DNA of 32,702 nt from DATLAN01 sp035527455 (GTDB taxonomy: Bacteria; Planctomycetota; Planctomycetia; Pirellulales; Thermoguttaceae): positions 1 to 32,702 of the forward strand of contig DATLAN010000317.1 of assembly GCA_035527455.1 (NCBI GenBank). The letters are read 5' to 3'. Below, piece by piece: positions 1 to 7,679 of this stretch; positions within the stretch are counted from its first letter, which is position 1, and each line of letters opens with the position of its first letter. Both the position numbers and the translations under genes were made by a program. The notes beneath the pieces were generated by a model. That model was not told where the DNA came from. It ran no database searches and worked only from the letters and a program-made list of their open reading frames with translations.

Positions 1-555
1 GACGCTTCGGCCGCCAGCTACTTCTTCGCGGCCGCGGCGATCACCGGCGGGGTGGTCACCGTCGAGGGCCTTTCCCGCAACAGCCTGCAAGGGGACGTGG
101 CTTTCTGTGATTGTCTGGAGCGCATGGGATGCGACGTCGACTACGGCGCTGACACGATCACGGTGACCGGCCGTCCGCTGCGCGGCATCGAGATCGACAT
201 GAACGCCATCAGCGACACGGTGCAAACGCTCGCCGCGGTGGCCCTGTTCGCCGAAGAGCCGACCATCGTCCGAAACGTCGCGCACATCCGGCACAAGGAG
301 ACCGATCGGATCGCTGCGCTGGCGGCCGAGCTGCGAAAACTCGGGGCGGACGTGGCCGAGTACGACGACGGGCTGAGGATCACGCCCGGCGAGTTGCACG
401 GGGCACAGATCGACACCTACGACGATCATCGCATGGCCATGAGTCTGGCGCTGGTGGGACTGTCCGTGCCGGGCGTGGTGATCCGCGATCCCGGCTGTAC
501 GGCAAAGACTTATCCGCAGTTCTTCGAGGATCTGGCCAGATTGAGCGGACGGTAA
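1..555 (+). CDS. aroA: 3-phosphoshikimate 1-carboxyvinyltransferase (EPSP synthase), C-terminal part
   Basis: This is the 3' end of aroA; the reading frame is open at base 1 and the 5' part lies outside the window. EPSP synthase joins phosphoenolpyruvate to shikimate-3-phosphate in the cytoplasmic shikimate pathway to aromatic amino acids. Visible family motifs are DASAASYF at the very start, RHKETDRI in the middle and DDHRMAMSLAL near the end, followed by the usual tail with KTYPQFFEDL. About 184 residues are present, against roughly 430 for the whole enzyme. No truncation or frameshift is seen in the visible part. It converges on the small lipoprotein gene downstream, with a short palindrome between them. 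Confidence 0.95.
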   Translation, partial: DASAASYFFAAAAITGGVVTVEGLSRNSLQGDVAFCDCLERMGCDVDYGADTITVTGRPLRGIEIDMNAISDTVQTLAAVALFAEEPTIVRNVAHIRHKETDRIAALAAELRKLGADVAEYDDGLRITPGELHGAQIDTYDDHRMAMSLALVGLSVPGVVIRDPGCTAKTYPQFFEDLARLSGR

Positions 556-568
556 CTGTTCTACAAGC

Positions 569-587
569 TGCGAAGCCGCAAGCGGCT
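569..587. repeat. Short palindromic motif between convergent genes (family copy a)
   Basis: Bases 569-586 are the exact reverse complement of an 18-base motif at 9075-9092. A near-identical copy is at 10692-10709. The core AGCCGC-AA-GCGGCT (574-587) can fold into a small hairpin. It sits in the 33-base gap between the aroA stop and the lipoprotein stop, where it could help end transcription from either side. No T-run follows, so a terminator role is a guess. Confidence 0.5.
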
Positions 588-588
588 C

Positions 589-909
589 TCAAGGCCCGTC
601 GGTCGTGGGGGGCGAATCCGTCGTTCTCTCGACGACGTTGCGAGGACCTTTAGCTGCCCCGGAAGCCATACGTTGGATCAAGGGAAGAACGAACCCGATC
701 GCATCACTCGAGGTCACCCCGGGCGGTCCCTGCGAAGGCGGCGGATCGTCCGTATGCATTTCTTCCGCGACTGCCTTCTTGAGCGAATCGAGCACGGCCT
801 TGCGGATCTTGCTCGCGTCCGGCTTGGGTTCCTCGGGAGGCGGCTTCGGGCAGCCGCTGAGCGTCAACGCCGCGATCAACAGCGGGGCGAAACAAACGAG
901 CCTCTTCAT
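589..909 (-). CDS. Small putative lipoprotein
   Basis: A 106-residue protein with a lipoprotein signal peptide: MKRLV, a hydrophobic stretch, then LTLSGC with the lipidated Cys at residue 20. A proline-rich linker (PKPPPEEPKP) follows. The mature part is polar and has no domain I recognise; it contains a helical KAVLDSLKKAVAEE stretch. I chose the ATG at 907-909 because a GGAGG site lies just upstream. The longer start at 942 would overlap the methyltransferase gene and put extra residues before the signal peptide. It lies 25 bases downstream of that gene and may be co-transcribed with it. Function unknown; a membrane-anchored periplasmic location is likely. Confidence 0.7.
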   Translation of the reverse strand: MKRLVCFAPLLIAALTLSGCPKPPPEEPKPDASKIRKAVLDSLKKAVAEEMHTDDPPPSQGPPGVTSSDAIGFVLPLIQRMASGAAKGPRNVVERTTDSPPTTDGP

Positions 910-934
910 CCGTTCCCTCCGTTCTTTCGACGGC

Positions 935-1564
935 TCATCCACCGACGACCGGGCGCCGCATCAGGCATGACCAGCCCAAATAGCCCTCTTTGCGACGGGG
1001 ACTCTCGAACCGAAACGGTCGCATGTGGACGAACTCGAACAGCCGGCCCAGTTCGTCGTGGACCTCGTCTTCGGAAACCTGCGGCGGCCCGGACTCGGCC
1101 GTCTCGCCGGTGCTGCCGATCAGCGCAAAGTAGTACGAGCCGGGATACGTCGCCCGCCAGAGCAAATCCAGGAACCGGTTCAGATCCACCAGCCGCATGA
1201 AGTGATAGAAGCCCGCTTCGTAGACCAGTTCGAACTCTCCGGCCGTCTTGGCGAACTCGAATACGTCGCCCAGCACGAACCGGGCCAACACGTCCTCGTG
1301 CTCGGCGCGGGCCCGGGCGCGTTCCAGGGCAATCGGCGAGGAGTCCACGGCGGTGACCTCGAAACCACATCGGGCCAGATGGATCGCGTCCGACCCCGTC
1401 CCGCAGCCCAATTCCAGCACTCGCGAGGGACGCACGACCCCCTCCTGGAGCACACGCACCAACTCGCCGGAGGGCCGACCCGTCTCCCATGGTGGCGTTC
1501 CTCGACGATAGGTCATGTCCCAGTCGGGAACCTCGGCCGAGCTGAGTTCGGGCAGACGATTCAT
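935..1564 (-). CDS. Class I SAM-dependent methyltransferase (TPMT/TehB-like)
   Basis: A 209-residue soluble methyltransferase. The SAM-binding motif I is VLELGCGTGSDAIHLA (about residues 48-63), followed by the acidic strand end EVTAVDSS and later the GDVFEF segment. The N-terminal GTPPWETGRPS resembles the thiopurine methyltransferase/TehB group, which act on small, often sulfur or metalloid, substrates. The true substrate cannot be read from the sequence. The ATG at 1562-1564 has a GGAGG site upstream. The gene heads a probable two-gene minus-strand unit with the lipoprotein. A methyltransferase identity is secure; the subfamily is tentative. Confidence 0.85.
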   Translation of the reverse strand: MNRLPELSSAEVPDWDMTYRRGTPPWETGRPSGELVRVLQEGVVRPSRVLELGCGTGSDAIHLARCGFEVTAVDSSPIALERARARAEHEDVLARFVLGDVFEFAKTAGEFELVYEAGFYHFMRLVDLNRFLDLLWRATYPGSYYFALIGSTGETAESGPPQVSEDEVHDELGRLFEFVHMRPFRFESPRRKEGYLGWSCLMRRPVVGG

Positions 1565-1857
1565 AGCAGCCTCCGCAAAAGTACGCCATCTTGATCTTTG
1601 TAGTGTGGTCTATTTCGCCATCGTTGACAAGTAGCCACCTGTATTGGGGGCCACATCGCCCGGCTCCACCTCTCCAGCCGGCAGATCTGCTGCAACCGGA
1701 CCGCTTCTCCTCGCCCGCCTGTCCGCCGCCATGACGACCAAACCTGCAGAGATTGAAAAGGCTCCGTCGTGGCGTAGTTTTTCACAGACCGTTAGGCTCG
1801 AACGCTCCGCCGATGGTCCGGACGATGCCCCATTCGGGGCGATAGCGATGCCGTTGT
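1565..1857. other. Divergent intergenic region, no gene recognised
   Basis: About 290 bases lie between the start of the methyltransferase (minus) and the start of the membrane glycosyltransferase (plus), so both promoters should be here. I found no convincing -35/-10 pair with correct spacing. A short minus-strand reading frame (1561-1785) crosses it but lacks a recognisable domain and runs into the methyltransferase start, so I do not call it a gene. Confidence 0.5.
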
Positions 1858-3582
1858 GTGGTGACCGAGAATGACGAGGCCGTTCGTATGATCCCGGTAG
1901 CCTTCGGAACGATCATCCTGGTGCTGGTCTTGCTGGTTGCAGCGTGGCCGTTGGTCGACGGCCGCCGTCGTTGGGCGCTGGTTGCACTCGGCCTGATTGT
2001 GATTCTCGGGCTGGCCCATCAGTGCCTGTTTCAGACCATCAGCGGCGACGCCTTCATCACCTTCCGCTATGCCCGCAATCTGGCGTCGGGCCATGGTCCG
2101 GTGTTCAACCCGGGCGATCACGTCGAGGGCTATACGAATTTTCTGTTGATGGTCTCGCTGGCCGCGTTGCACGCCTTGGCCGGCCTGGATATTCCCGCCA
2201 CGGCAAGGGTGCTGGGAATCGTCTGCAATCTGCTGGCGATCGTGTTGACGTACGGGCTTAGCTGCAAGCTGACGGGGGGCCACCGCCCCACCGCCCTGAT
2301 CGCCGCCCTGATCGTGGCCGCTTCGGGATGTTTCGCCGCCTATGGTCCCAGCGGCATGGAAACTCCGTTGTTCACTGTGCTGATCTTGGCGGTGATCTGG
2401 AGCACGATCAACGAGTCGTGGTTCTTCGTCGGACTGCTGATCGCCTTGACCACCATGACCCGGCCCGAGGGGATTCTCCTCGTGCTTCCCGCACTGGGTT
2501 GGTGCGTTTACTGCAGTCCGACCAAACGGCAAAGCCTCCGCCCGGGCCTGGCGGTTCTGGGGGCCGTTTCGCTGTTATTGGTGCCGTGGACGCTTTGGCG
2601 GCTGTCCTACTACGGATATCTGCTGCCGAATCAGATCGAAGCGAAAAGGGGAATGGAACTCGGCCATCAGATCATGGCGGGCGGTCGATACTTGTGGGGT
2701 TTCGTCGTCTACAGCCTTCCGCTCGTGCTGCCGCTGTTTGCCCTGGCGGGACTCGCGTTTGCCGGTGGTTTTCCGCGAGGTCTGAGGCGCTCGGCCGCCG
2801 TCGACCGGCTGCTGTTCTTCACCACCGCGTTGTTCGTTCTGTTCGCAGTCGGCGTGGGCGGCGACTGGATGCCGGGTTGCCGATTCCTGGTTCCGGTGGT
2901 ACCGCTGTTGTCGATCCTGTTGCTGAAGCTGTGGAAAGAAAACGTTTGCTTTCCCCAGTTGTGTACGAGCAACCGCAGGGTGGCCGCGGTGTTCGTGCTG
3001 TTGGCCGCCTTTCTGTTCGTACACAATACGCTCTCGTCCGATTTGCTGCCGCGCGTTCGTTCTTGGGCTGCCCAGGTGGAAGGTCTTGCCCAGATCGGCC
3101 GGTGGCTTCACGACAGCCTGCCGGCCGACACCGTGGTGGCCACTCACGCCAACGGGGCACTTTCCTATTACTCGGACCTGCCCACCATCGACATGCTGGG
3201 GTTGACCGACGAGCACATCGCCCGTTCTGGCGAACGCAAGCCGCGCGGGGCCCCCGGCCATATCGCCCACGACTACCCGTACGTGGCCGGCCGAAAACCG
3301 GCCGTGGTGGCCTATCTGTTCGCGGTGGGCAGGGGGTTTGCCCCAGAACCTTACTTCGGCGTGGACCGGCCGTTCCAAACGGAATACGTGCCCGTCAGCT
3401 TCAAACACAACCGCTGCACGAATCCCTATGGCCAGTACGTGAATCTCTTGCTGTTGCGGTCCGAAAGGAAAGAGCTGGTGCGACACTTGTGCGATCCATC
3501 GCAAGACGTCGAGGTCTTCTTTCCGGAACCGGACATACAACGAGTAGGCACCCAGGTCACGCCCGTGGAATCGGGAAAGTAG
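1858..3582 (+). CDS. Multi-pass GT-C family glycosyltransferase-like membrane protein (GT39/ArnT-like)
   Basis: A 574-residue integral membrane protein with roughly ten hydrophobic segments, the first near residues 13-32. After the first segments comes SGDAFITFRYARNLASG and VEGYTNFLL. This is the acidic first loop typical of polyprenyl-phosphate-sugar-dependent GT-C enzymes of the PMT/ArnT type, which move a sugar from a lipid carrier onto an acceptor outside the membrane. The C-terminal third is a soluble domain with VVATHANGALSYYSD and TIDMLGLTDEHIAR. The start is uncertain: GTG at 1858 or 1861, or ATG at 1888, which places the first hydrophobic segment close to the N-terminus. No strong ribosome site is seen. 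Sugar and acceptor are unknown. It converges on a second GT-C gene. Confidence 0.75.
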   Translation: MVTENDEAVRMIPVAFGTIILVLVLLVAAWPLVDGRRRWALVALGLIVILGLAHQCLFQTISGDAFITFRYARNLASGHGPVFNPGDHVEGYTNFLLMVSLAALHALAGLDIPATARVLGIVCNLLAIVLTYGLSCKLTGGHRPTALIAALIVAASGCFAAYGPSGMETPLFTVLILAVIWSTINESWFFVGLLIALTTMTRPEGILLVLPALGWCVYCSPTKRQSLRPGLAVLGAVSLLLVPWTLWRLSYYGYLLPNQIEAKRGMELGHQIMAGGRYLWGFVVYSLPLVLPLFALAGLAFAGGFPRGLRRSAAVDRLLFFTTALFVLFAVGVGGDWMPGCRFLVPVVPLLSILLLKLWKENVCFPQLCTSNRRVAAVFVLLAAFLFVHNTLSSDLLPRVRSWAAQVEGLAQIGRWLHDSLPADTVVATHANGALSYYSDLPTIDMLGLTDEHIARSGERKPRGAPGHIAHDYPYVAGRKPAVVAYLFAVGRGFAPEPYFGVDRPFQTEYVPVSFKHNRCTNPYGQYVNLLLLRSERKELVRHLCDPSQDVEVFFPEPDIQRVGTQVTPVESGK

Positions 3583-3636
3583 CCGTCTCCCTGGGGCGAG
3601 ACGAAGCTCCCTCTTGCCGCAGCGGCCTCCAGATGT

Positions 3637-3751
3637 GTAGGCCGGAACAAGATGCGTAGGCCGGAACAAGCGCAGCGCAGTTCCGGCATTTGGCGAGGAA
3701 AGGCCGCATGAACCCACGTGCCGGAACTGCGCTGCGCTTGTTCCGGCCTAC
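3637..3751. repeat. REP-like inverted repeat pair between convergent genes
   Basis: Bases 3656-3688 and 3719-3751 are a perfect 33-base inverted repeat with a 30-base spacer. Each arm is itself palindromic at its ends (GCCGGAAC ... GTTCCGGC). A partial extra copy (GTAGGCCGGAACAAG) at 3637-3651 repeats the left part of the first arm. The pair can form a long stem between two converging genes and could act as a two-way transcription barrier. The right arm ends inside the last codons of the 3748-5574 gene. No transposase is nearby. Confidence 0.8.
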
Positions 3752-5574
3752 TTTGGCGAGTGCCGGTCACGGCGCACGTAGATATCGCAGCCGTCCCGCG
3801 TAGCCGACGGTTCGTAGTGTTCTTGAAGATGCTCTCGCAACGGAGCGTAGTACTCCAGAGAATACGCCCACCGGTAACTCATCGTCATACTGCATTTCGA
3901 GGCATCGACGATGAACCGCGGCTTCCGCTCGTCCAAGTCGCGCATCAAACGCCGGGACCGCTCGGGATGGATCTCGACCCGCCCGGTTCTCAACACCCGG
4001 GCGTCCTGAACGATGTACGACGTGATCGTGAAGCTCGAGGCCGGCTCGAGACGCGAGAAGGTATACAACTCCGGCCGCCAACCCCAGACGAACAGCCGGT
4101 CGCCGCTTTGGCCGTGCGAACGAAGATACGAAACCGCGCCGGTCAAGGAAACGCTCTCGTCGCCGCACATGATGCCTCGATTGCCGAGCACGCGCACCAC
4201 CGTGGGAAGGCTGGCCGCGGCCAGTGCAGGCTGGACCGCGACGACCGCAAACACCGCAGCCCGAACCAGCCGGTTGCAAAACTGGGGCCGCCCGAACACC
4301 GCGGCGAAAAACGCCGCCGTCGGCACGACCGGTACCAGGCACCAGGGCCACACGGAGGCGGCCGACCACGGCGGGCATACCTCCAGCAGCACGAACAACG
4401 CGCAAAAACTCCCAAGGGTGCCGGCCGCCAACCGGGTGCGCGGCAGCAGGACGACCCAACGAACGGCCAGCGAAAACAGCACGGCCACCGGCGGCATCAT
4501 CAGCAGGAAGTAGTGGGGAAAGAAACGTCTGCCGAGTTGAACCGCAAACATCGCAGCCAGCAAGTAGAGCACGAACACCACCAGCGTCGGATCGGACAAC
4601 CGCGACGTCACCGGCCGCCGTTTGCGGATCACGCCCGCGAAAACGCCCACGATCCACGCACCGGCCAGGCAATACGCGGCGAAAAGCGGCGCGGGGAACG
4701 GGTGCTCGTAGAATGCCTGGAAGTATTCTTCGAGGCCGGCTTGGGGTCGTTGCGAGAGGCCTTGGCCGGCGGCCAACTTCGGCGGCAAGCCGCCCGATCG
4801 AACGACGTAGTCTTGCGATGCCTTTGCGAAACCGGCCAGATAGTCGCCCGCCGTGCCGGCGGCCAGAAACGGCAGGAAGAACAACACCGCGGCGACCGCC
4901 AGCCCGGCCGTGTAAGCGGCCAGGTGCGCGATCGTTCTCTGCGACCGGTGCCGGCTCCAGGCAAGAAAGGCCAAAGCGGCCGGAACCACACCGATCATGC
5001 AAACCGCCTGGAGCTTGAACCAGACGGCGATACCACAACTCAGCCCCGAAGCCGCCATCCACCACCAGGCCCGTTTCGGCCGTTCGTGGGCACATCGCAG
5101 GAACAAGTACATCCCCAACAGGACAAACGGCCCCGCAAACCACTCGCGATTGGCCGAGAGCCCTTCGAAGAAGACGTTGTAGCCGAGGAACACCACGGCG
5201 GCGAGCAGTCCGTATGCGCGCGAGGCGGCCCGACGAACGATCAGGAATATCAACACCGACATGGCGAAGGCCGCCAGCAGCACGAGCACCCGAACGGGCA
5301 GCAACTCGTACGGCCCGAAGAGGGCGGCCAGCACGCGGTAAAGCTCGAACGTGTGCGTGGGCCCGTAAGGTTGGGAAAAGGCCGAGTCGCCGGTCGCGTG
5401 GAGATAGGCCGCCGTGGCCAGGTACTGCTGCTGGTCGACGCCCAGCCACTCGGCGTCGAGCGAGGGGACGCGGATCGCCAGACATGCCGCCGCCAATATG
5501 GCAATATACAACCAGTCGATTTTCGACCAGCGCAGATCGGGTCGCCGGTCGACGCAAAAGCTGTTCTCGGTCAT
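3748..5574 (-). CDS. Multi-pass GT-C family glycosyltransferase-like membrane protein
   Basis: A 608-residue membrane protein. A short cytoplasmic start is followed by a first transmembrane segment (WLYIAILAAACLAIRVPSL, about residues 21-40) and an acidic outer loop (DAEWLGVDQQQYLATAAYL). This is the arrangement of GT-C enzymes that use polyprenyl-phosphate sugars. About ten more hydrophobic segments follow. The soluble C-terminus has GDRLFVWGWRPELY and YVRRDRHSPK at the end. The last codons overlap the REP-like repeat. The start ATG at 5572-5574 is 54 bases from the divergent small gene. It is probably functionally paired with the gene at 1858-3582 in cell-surface glycan building, but substrate and product are unknown. 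Confidence 0.75.
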   Translation of the reverse strand: MTENSFCVDRRPDLRWSKIDWLYIAILAAACLAIRVPSLDAEWLGVDQQQYLATAAYLHATGDSAFSQPYGPTHTFELYRVLAALFGPYELLPVRVLVLLAAFAMSVLIFLIVRRAASRAYGLLAAVVFLGYNVFFEGLSANREWFAGPFVLLGMYLFLRCAHERPKRAWWWMAASGLSCGIAVWFKLQAVCMIGVVPAALAFLAWSRHRSQRTIAHLAAYTAGLAVAAVLFFLPFLAAGTAGDYLAGFAKASQDYVVRSGGLPPKLAAGQGLSQRPQAGLEEYFQAFYEHPFPAPLFAAYCLAGAWIVGVFAGVIRKRRPVTSRLSDPTLVVFVLYLLAAMFAVQLGRRFFPHYFLLMMPPVAVLFSLAVRWVVLLPRTRLAAGTLGSFCALFVLLEVCPPWSAASVWPWCLVPVVPTAAFFAAVFGRPQFCNRLVRAAVFAVVAVQPALAAASLPTVVRVLGNRGIMCGDESVSLTGAVSYLRSHGQSGDRLFVWGWRPELYTFSRLEPASSFTITSYIVQDARVLRTGRVEIHPERSRRLMRDLDERKPRFIVDASKCSMTMSYRWAYSLEYYAPLREHLQEHYEPSATRDGCDIYVRRDRHSPK

Positions 5575-5628
5575 CGGGAAATTCTACCTCACCGGCCGTT
5601 GCGGCCCGGCCGTTGCCGCGTATCATCT

Positions 5629-5934
5629 ATGGTCGAGATGAACGAATCCGCCGAAATCGACGAATTCCCGTTGTGTTGCGAGCGCTGTGGCGTCGAACTG
5701 ACTCCGGGGAGGGGGGGCTTCTACCTCGTACGGATAGAAGCCCTTGCCGATCCCACGCCGCCGAGTTTCTCCCTAAAAGATCTCACCGGCAACACGCAGG
5801 CCGAGATTCGCGAACTGCTCCGACAGATGGAAGACCTCTCCGCGCAAGAGGCCATGGACCAGGTTTACCGGCGGCTGGTCCTTTACTTGTGCGGGCCGTG
5901 CTATCGAGAGTGGATCGAGAAACCGACGGGATGA
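5629..5934 (+). CDS. Small protein with two CxxC motifs (possible zinc ribbon)
   Basis: A 101-residue soluble protein of unknown function. Near the N-terminus is CCERCGVEL (Cys16, Cys17, Cys20) and near the C-terminus LCGPCYREW (Cys88, Cys91). Together these could bind one zinc ion. Between them is a helical, charged stretch (QAEIRELLRQMEDLSAQEA). Start candidates are ATG 5629 and ATG 5638; I used the first. It is divergent from the glycosyltransferase and 365 bases before the redox cluster. Much longer open frames cover this stretch, but only this part has protein-like composition and a plausible start. No family name is offered. Confidence 0.6.
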   Translation: MVEMNESAEIDEFPLCCERCGVELTPGRGGFYLVRIEALADPTPPSFSLKDLTGNTQAEIRELLRQMEDLSAQEAMDQVYRRLVLYLCGPCYREWIEKPTG

Positions 5935-5956
5935 GGTCCGAACCGGATCGTGTCTA

Positions 5957-5977
5957 AGTCGTTTCTTCTAAACGACT
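5957..5977. terminator. Perfect 8-bp hairpin after the small CxxC gene
   Basis: AGTCGTTT (5957-5964) and AAACGACT (5970-5977) are exact complements around the 5-base loop CTTCT. The position, 22 bases past the stop codon, fits a transcription end. There is no run of T after it, so it is not a classical intrinsic terminator. Confidence 0.35.
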
Positions 5978-6036
5978 AACGTCCACGTCGAGCACCCCGC
6001 CTGGATCAAAGCATAGAAAAAAAGTGTCGTAGAGGC

Positions 6037-6065
6037 TTGTAAAGGCTGTCGACAAAGAGTATAAG
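6037..6065 (+). promoter_or_regulatory. Putative sigma70-type promoter of the redox cluster
   Basis: TTGTAA (6037-6042), a 17-base spacer, then TATAAG (6060-6065). It lies in the AT-rich island, about 235 bases before the first gene. Transcription would begin near 6072 and carry a leader of about 225 bases. A second TATAAT (6092-6097) is present without a spaced -35. The same TTGT/17/TATAAG arrangement occurs before the DUF58 gene at 22551-22579. Confidence 0.4.
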
Positions 6066-6143
6066 GTAGTAATATAGTTGGTCATCAACAGTATAATGTA
6101 TACTTAATTTCAGCAGCATGAGTCATAATACCCCGTTTTCCGA

Positions 6144-6280
6144 CAGGTAAGCTCGCCCGGACCTGCAGCGGATTACTGGTCTAAATGACTGAATCGGTTA
6201 AGCTGCGGACTCGGTGGTCCGCGGCAGACCGTTTTGCCCGATGACTTCCCCGGTTCGGGGCTGAGTTTTCCTTCCCCGAG
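6144..6280 (+). promoter_or_regulatory. Structured 5' leader with alternative hairpins
   Basis: Complementary segments, in order: CAGGT/ACCTG (6144-6148 with 6161-6165); an outer GGTCT/AGACC (6178-6182 with 6226-6230) enclosing a 9-bp stem 6202-6210 with 6217-6225 and a 6-base loop, directly followed by GTTTT; then CGGGG at 6256-6260, which can pair either with CCCCG at 6248-6252 or with CCCCG at 6274-6278. The second choice extends to about 7 pairs. The last two hairpins exclude each other and end 8-10 bases before the AAGGAG ribosome site (6288-6293). This looks like a regulatory leader, but I cannot assign a class. Confidence 0.4.
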
Positions 6281-6298
6281 AGAATCGAAGGAGAAACG

Positions 6299-6718
6299 GT
6301 GGCGGAATCGGCACATCCGGACATCATCGTTTACGTCTGCACGAACTGCCTGGCCGAGGCGTCACGATTACCTCGCCAGTGGCGGCAGGACGGCGCTTAC
6401 GTCTTGGTTCGGCAGGTCCCGTGCAGCGGCAAGATCGACGCCCAGTACCTTCTCAACGCCCTGGAGGGAGGCGGACGCGGCTTCTGCGTGGTGACCTGCC
6501 CCAAGGGTGACTGTCAACTGGCGCAAGGCAACTATCGGGCCGAGGTCCGGATTCACACCGTCCGGCGACTGTTGCGGGAAATCGGACTGGAAGGAGAGAG
6601 GGCCGAACTGCTGCAATGCTCCCCGGACGATCCGTTCGAGTCGTTCGAAAAGGCCGTTCGAGACGTCGTCGGCCGCATCGCTGCGCTGGGAGATCCACGA
6701 TCAGCGAAAACGGCGTAA
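6299..6718 (+). CDS. mvhD: MvhD/FrhD-type iron-sulfur electron-transfer subunit, first copy
   Basis: A 139-residue protein of the methyl-viologen-reducing hydrogenase delta subunit family, a small [2Fe-2S] protein that passes electrons to or from HdrA. Family marks are CTNC (Cys14, Cys17), VPCSGKID (Cys42) and VVTCPKGDC (Cys67, Cys72), followed by a helical RRLLREIGL segment. It has CTNC where the second copy has CCHYC, so one family cysteine is replaced. GTG start at 6299 with an AAGGAG site 5 bases upstream. It is the first gene of the cluster and is followed 32 bases later by metF. In acetogens MvhD joins MetFV to HdrABC, which suggests the same here. Confidence 0.85.
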   Translation: MAESAHPDIIVYVCTNCLAEASRLPRQWRQDGAYVLVRQVPCSGKIDAQYLLNALEGGGRGFCVVTCPKGDCQLAQGNYRAEVRIHTVRRLLREIGLEGERAELLQCSPDDPFESFEKAVRDVVGRIAALGDPRSAKTA

Positions 6719-6750
6719 CGGCCCGTAACGGCATCGACCGAGAGGTAAAC

Positions 6751-7677
6751 ATGGCAAAAGAGAAAACGGGACTGCAACAGCGGATCGAGTCGGGCAAGCC
6801 GATCGTGGTCGCCGAGATATCGCCCCCGACCGGCAGCGATGCGGCACCGTTGCGTGAAGTGGCCAGGCGATACGCCGGCAAAGTCCACGCCCTGGGAATC
6901 AGCGACAACCGGGATCGCGTGTGCATGTCGGCATTGGCCGCCGCTTCGTTGGTCGCGGCCGAGGGCGTCGAGCCGCTGTTGCACGTGGTCACCCGCGACC
7001 GCAACCGCATCGCGCTGATCTCCGATTGCCTCGGAGCGGAGGCATTAGGCGTACGCAATCTGCTCTGCACCAGCGGAACGCATCAGACGCTGGGCCGTTT
7101 TCGCGCCGCAAAGAACGTGTTCGACGTGGATTCCATCCAACTGCTGAAAACCTACGCCGGACTGGGATCGAACGGCGAGTTGGTCGGAGAGGAGCATTTC
7201 AAGGGCGTGGGGCCGTTCTGCCTCGGAGCAGTCGCCACGCCGCTGGCCGATCCGATGGAACTGCAAGTCATGTGCCTGGCCAAGAAGGTGGCCGCCGGGG
7301 CACGGTTCTTTATTACGCAGCCGGTTTTCGACCTGGAGCGTCTGGGCACCTGGTTGACCGAGGTCGTGCGACGCGGGATCCATGAGAAGGCGGCGATCCT
7401 GGCCGGCATCCGGTCGCTTCGTAGCGCCGAAGAAGCCAAAGCACTTGCCGAGGCGCGTCCCAGCCCGCGGATTCCCGACGCCGTGGTCGAGCGGATGGCT
7501 TCCGCGGGCAACGCTTCGCAACAGCGCGCGGCGGGCATCGAGATCGCGTTGGAGACGATCGAGCGGCTCTCGGCCGCCAGCGGTCTGCGCGGTCTGCGAG
7601 GCTTCCAGATCTGCGGAGACTCCGACCCCGGCGCCGCCTTGGAAATCATCGAGAAATCCGGATTGGGGACCGATTAG
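6751..7677 (+). CDS. metF: Methylenetetrahydrofolate reductase, MetF subunit
   Basis: A 308-residue TIM-barrel flavoprotein that reduces 5,10-methylene-THF to 5-methyl-THF. It starts with VVAEISPPTGSD, matching the EISPP strand of MetF, and continues with KVHALGISDN, LLHVVTRDRNR, GVRNLLCTSG and the barrel strand GARFFITQPVFD. Length fits bacterial MetF (about 290-310). The ATG at 6751 has GAGGTAA upstream and is preferred over the longer frame. Bacterial stand-alone MetF usually takes NAD(P)H directly. Here MetV lies at the far end of the same cluster and HdrABC/MvhD in between, as in the acetogen MetFV-HdrABC-MvhD enzyme. The next gene starts 2 bases after the stop. Confidence 0.92.
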   Translation: MAKEKTGLQQRIESGKPIVVAEISPPTGSDAAPLREVARRYAGKVHALGISDNRDRVCMSALAAASLVAAEGVEPLLHVVTRDRNRIALISDCLGAEALGVRNLLCTSGTHQTLGRFRAAKNVFDVDSIQLLKTYAGLGSNGELVGEEHFKGVGPFCLGAVATPLADPMELQVMCLAKKVAAGARFFITQPVFDLERLGTWLTEVVRRGIHEKAAILAGIRSLRSAEEAKALAEARPSPRIPDAVVERMASAGNASQQRAAGIEIALETIERLSAASGLRGLRGFQICGDSDPGAALEIIEKSGLGTD

Positions 7678-7679
7678 CC

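Larger units (their letters stand above)
5935..6298. other. Intergenic region: AT-rich promoter zone plus structured leader
   Basis: This 364-base gap precedes the twelve-gene redox cluster. Bases about 5998-6125 are strikingly AT-rich for this window and hold the best promoter match. The right half is GC-rich and full of complementary segments. A short hairpin follows the upstream gene. No tRNA or known riboswitch class could be recognised. The parts are listed separately. Confidence 0.6.

Noticed and set aside
906..1589. 227-residue minus-strand frame overlapping the methyltransferase
   Set aside because: Arg/Gly-rich shadow frame with no domain; the overlapping frame has a full SAM-binding motif and a good ribosome site.
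1561..1785. 74-residue minus-strand frame before the methyltransferase
   Set aside because: No domain, no ribosome site, and it reads into the methyltransferase start region.
3718..5628. Plus-strand frame opposite the second glycosyltransferase, continuous with the CxxC gene
   Set aside because: The first 637 residues are charged, repeat-like antisense of a membrane protein gene. Only the last 101 residues look like a protein.
6144..6235. Possible tRNA or known riboswitch in the leader
   Set aside because: No cloverleaf with anticodon and T-arm consensus could be built, and no conserved core of a class I know was found.
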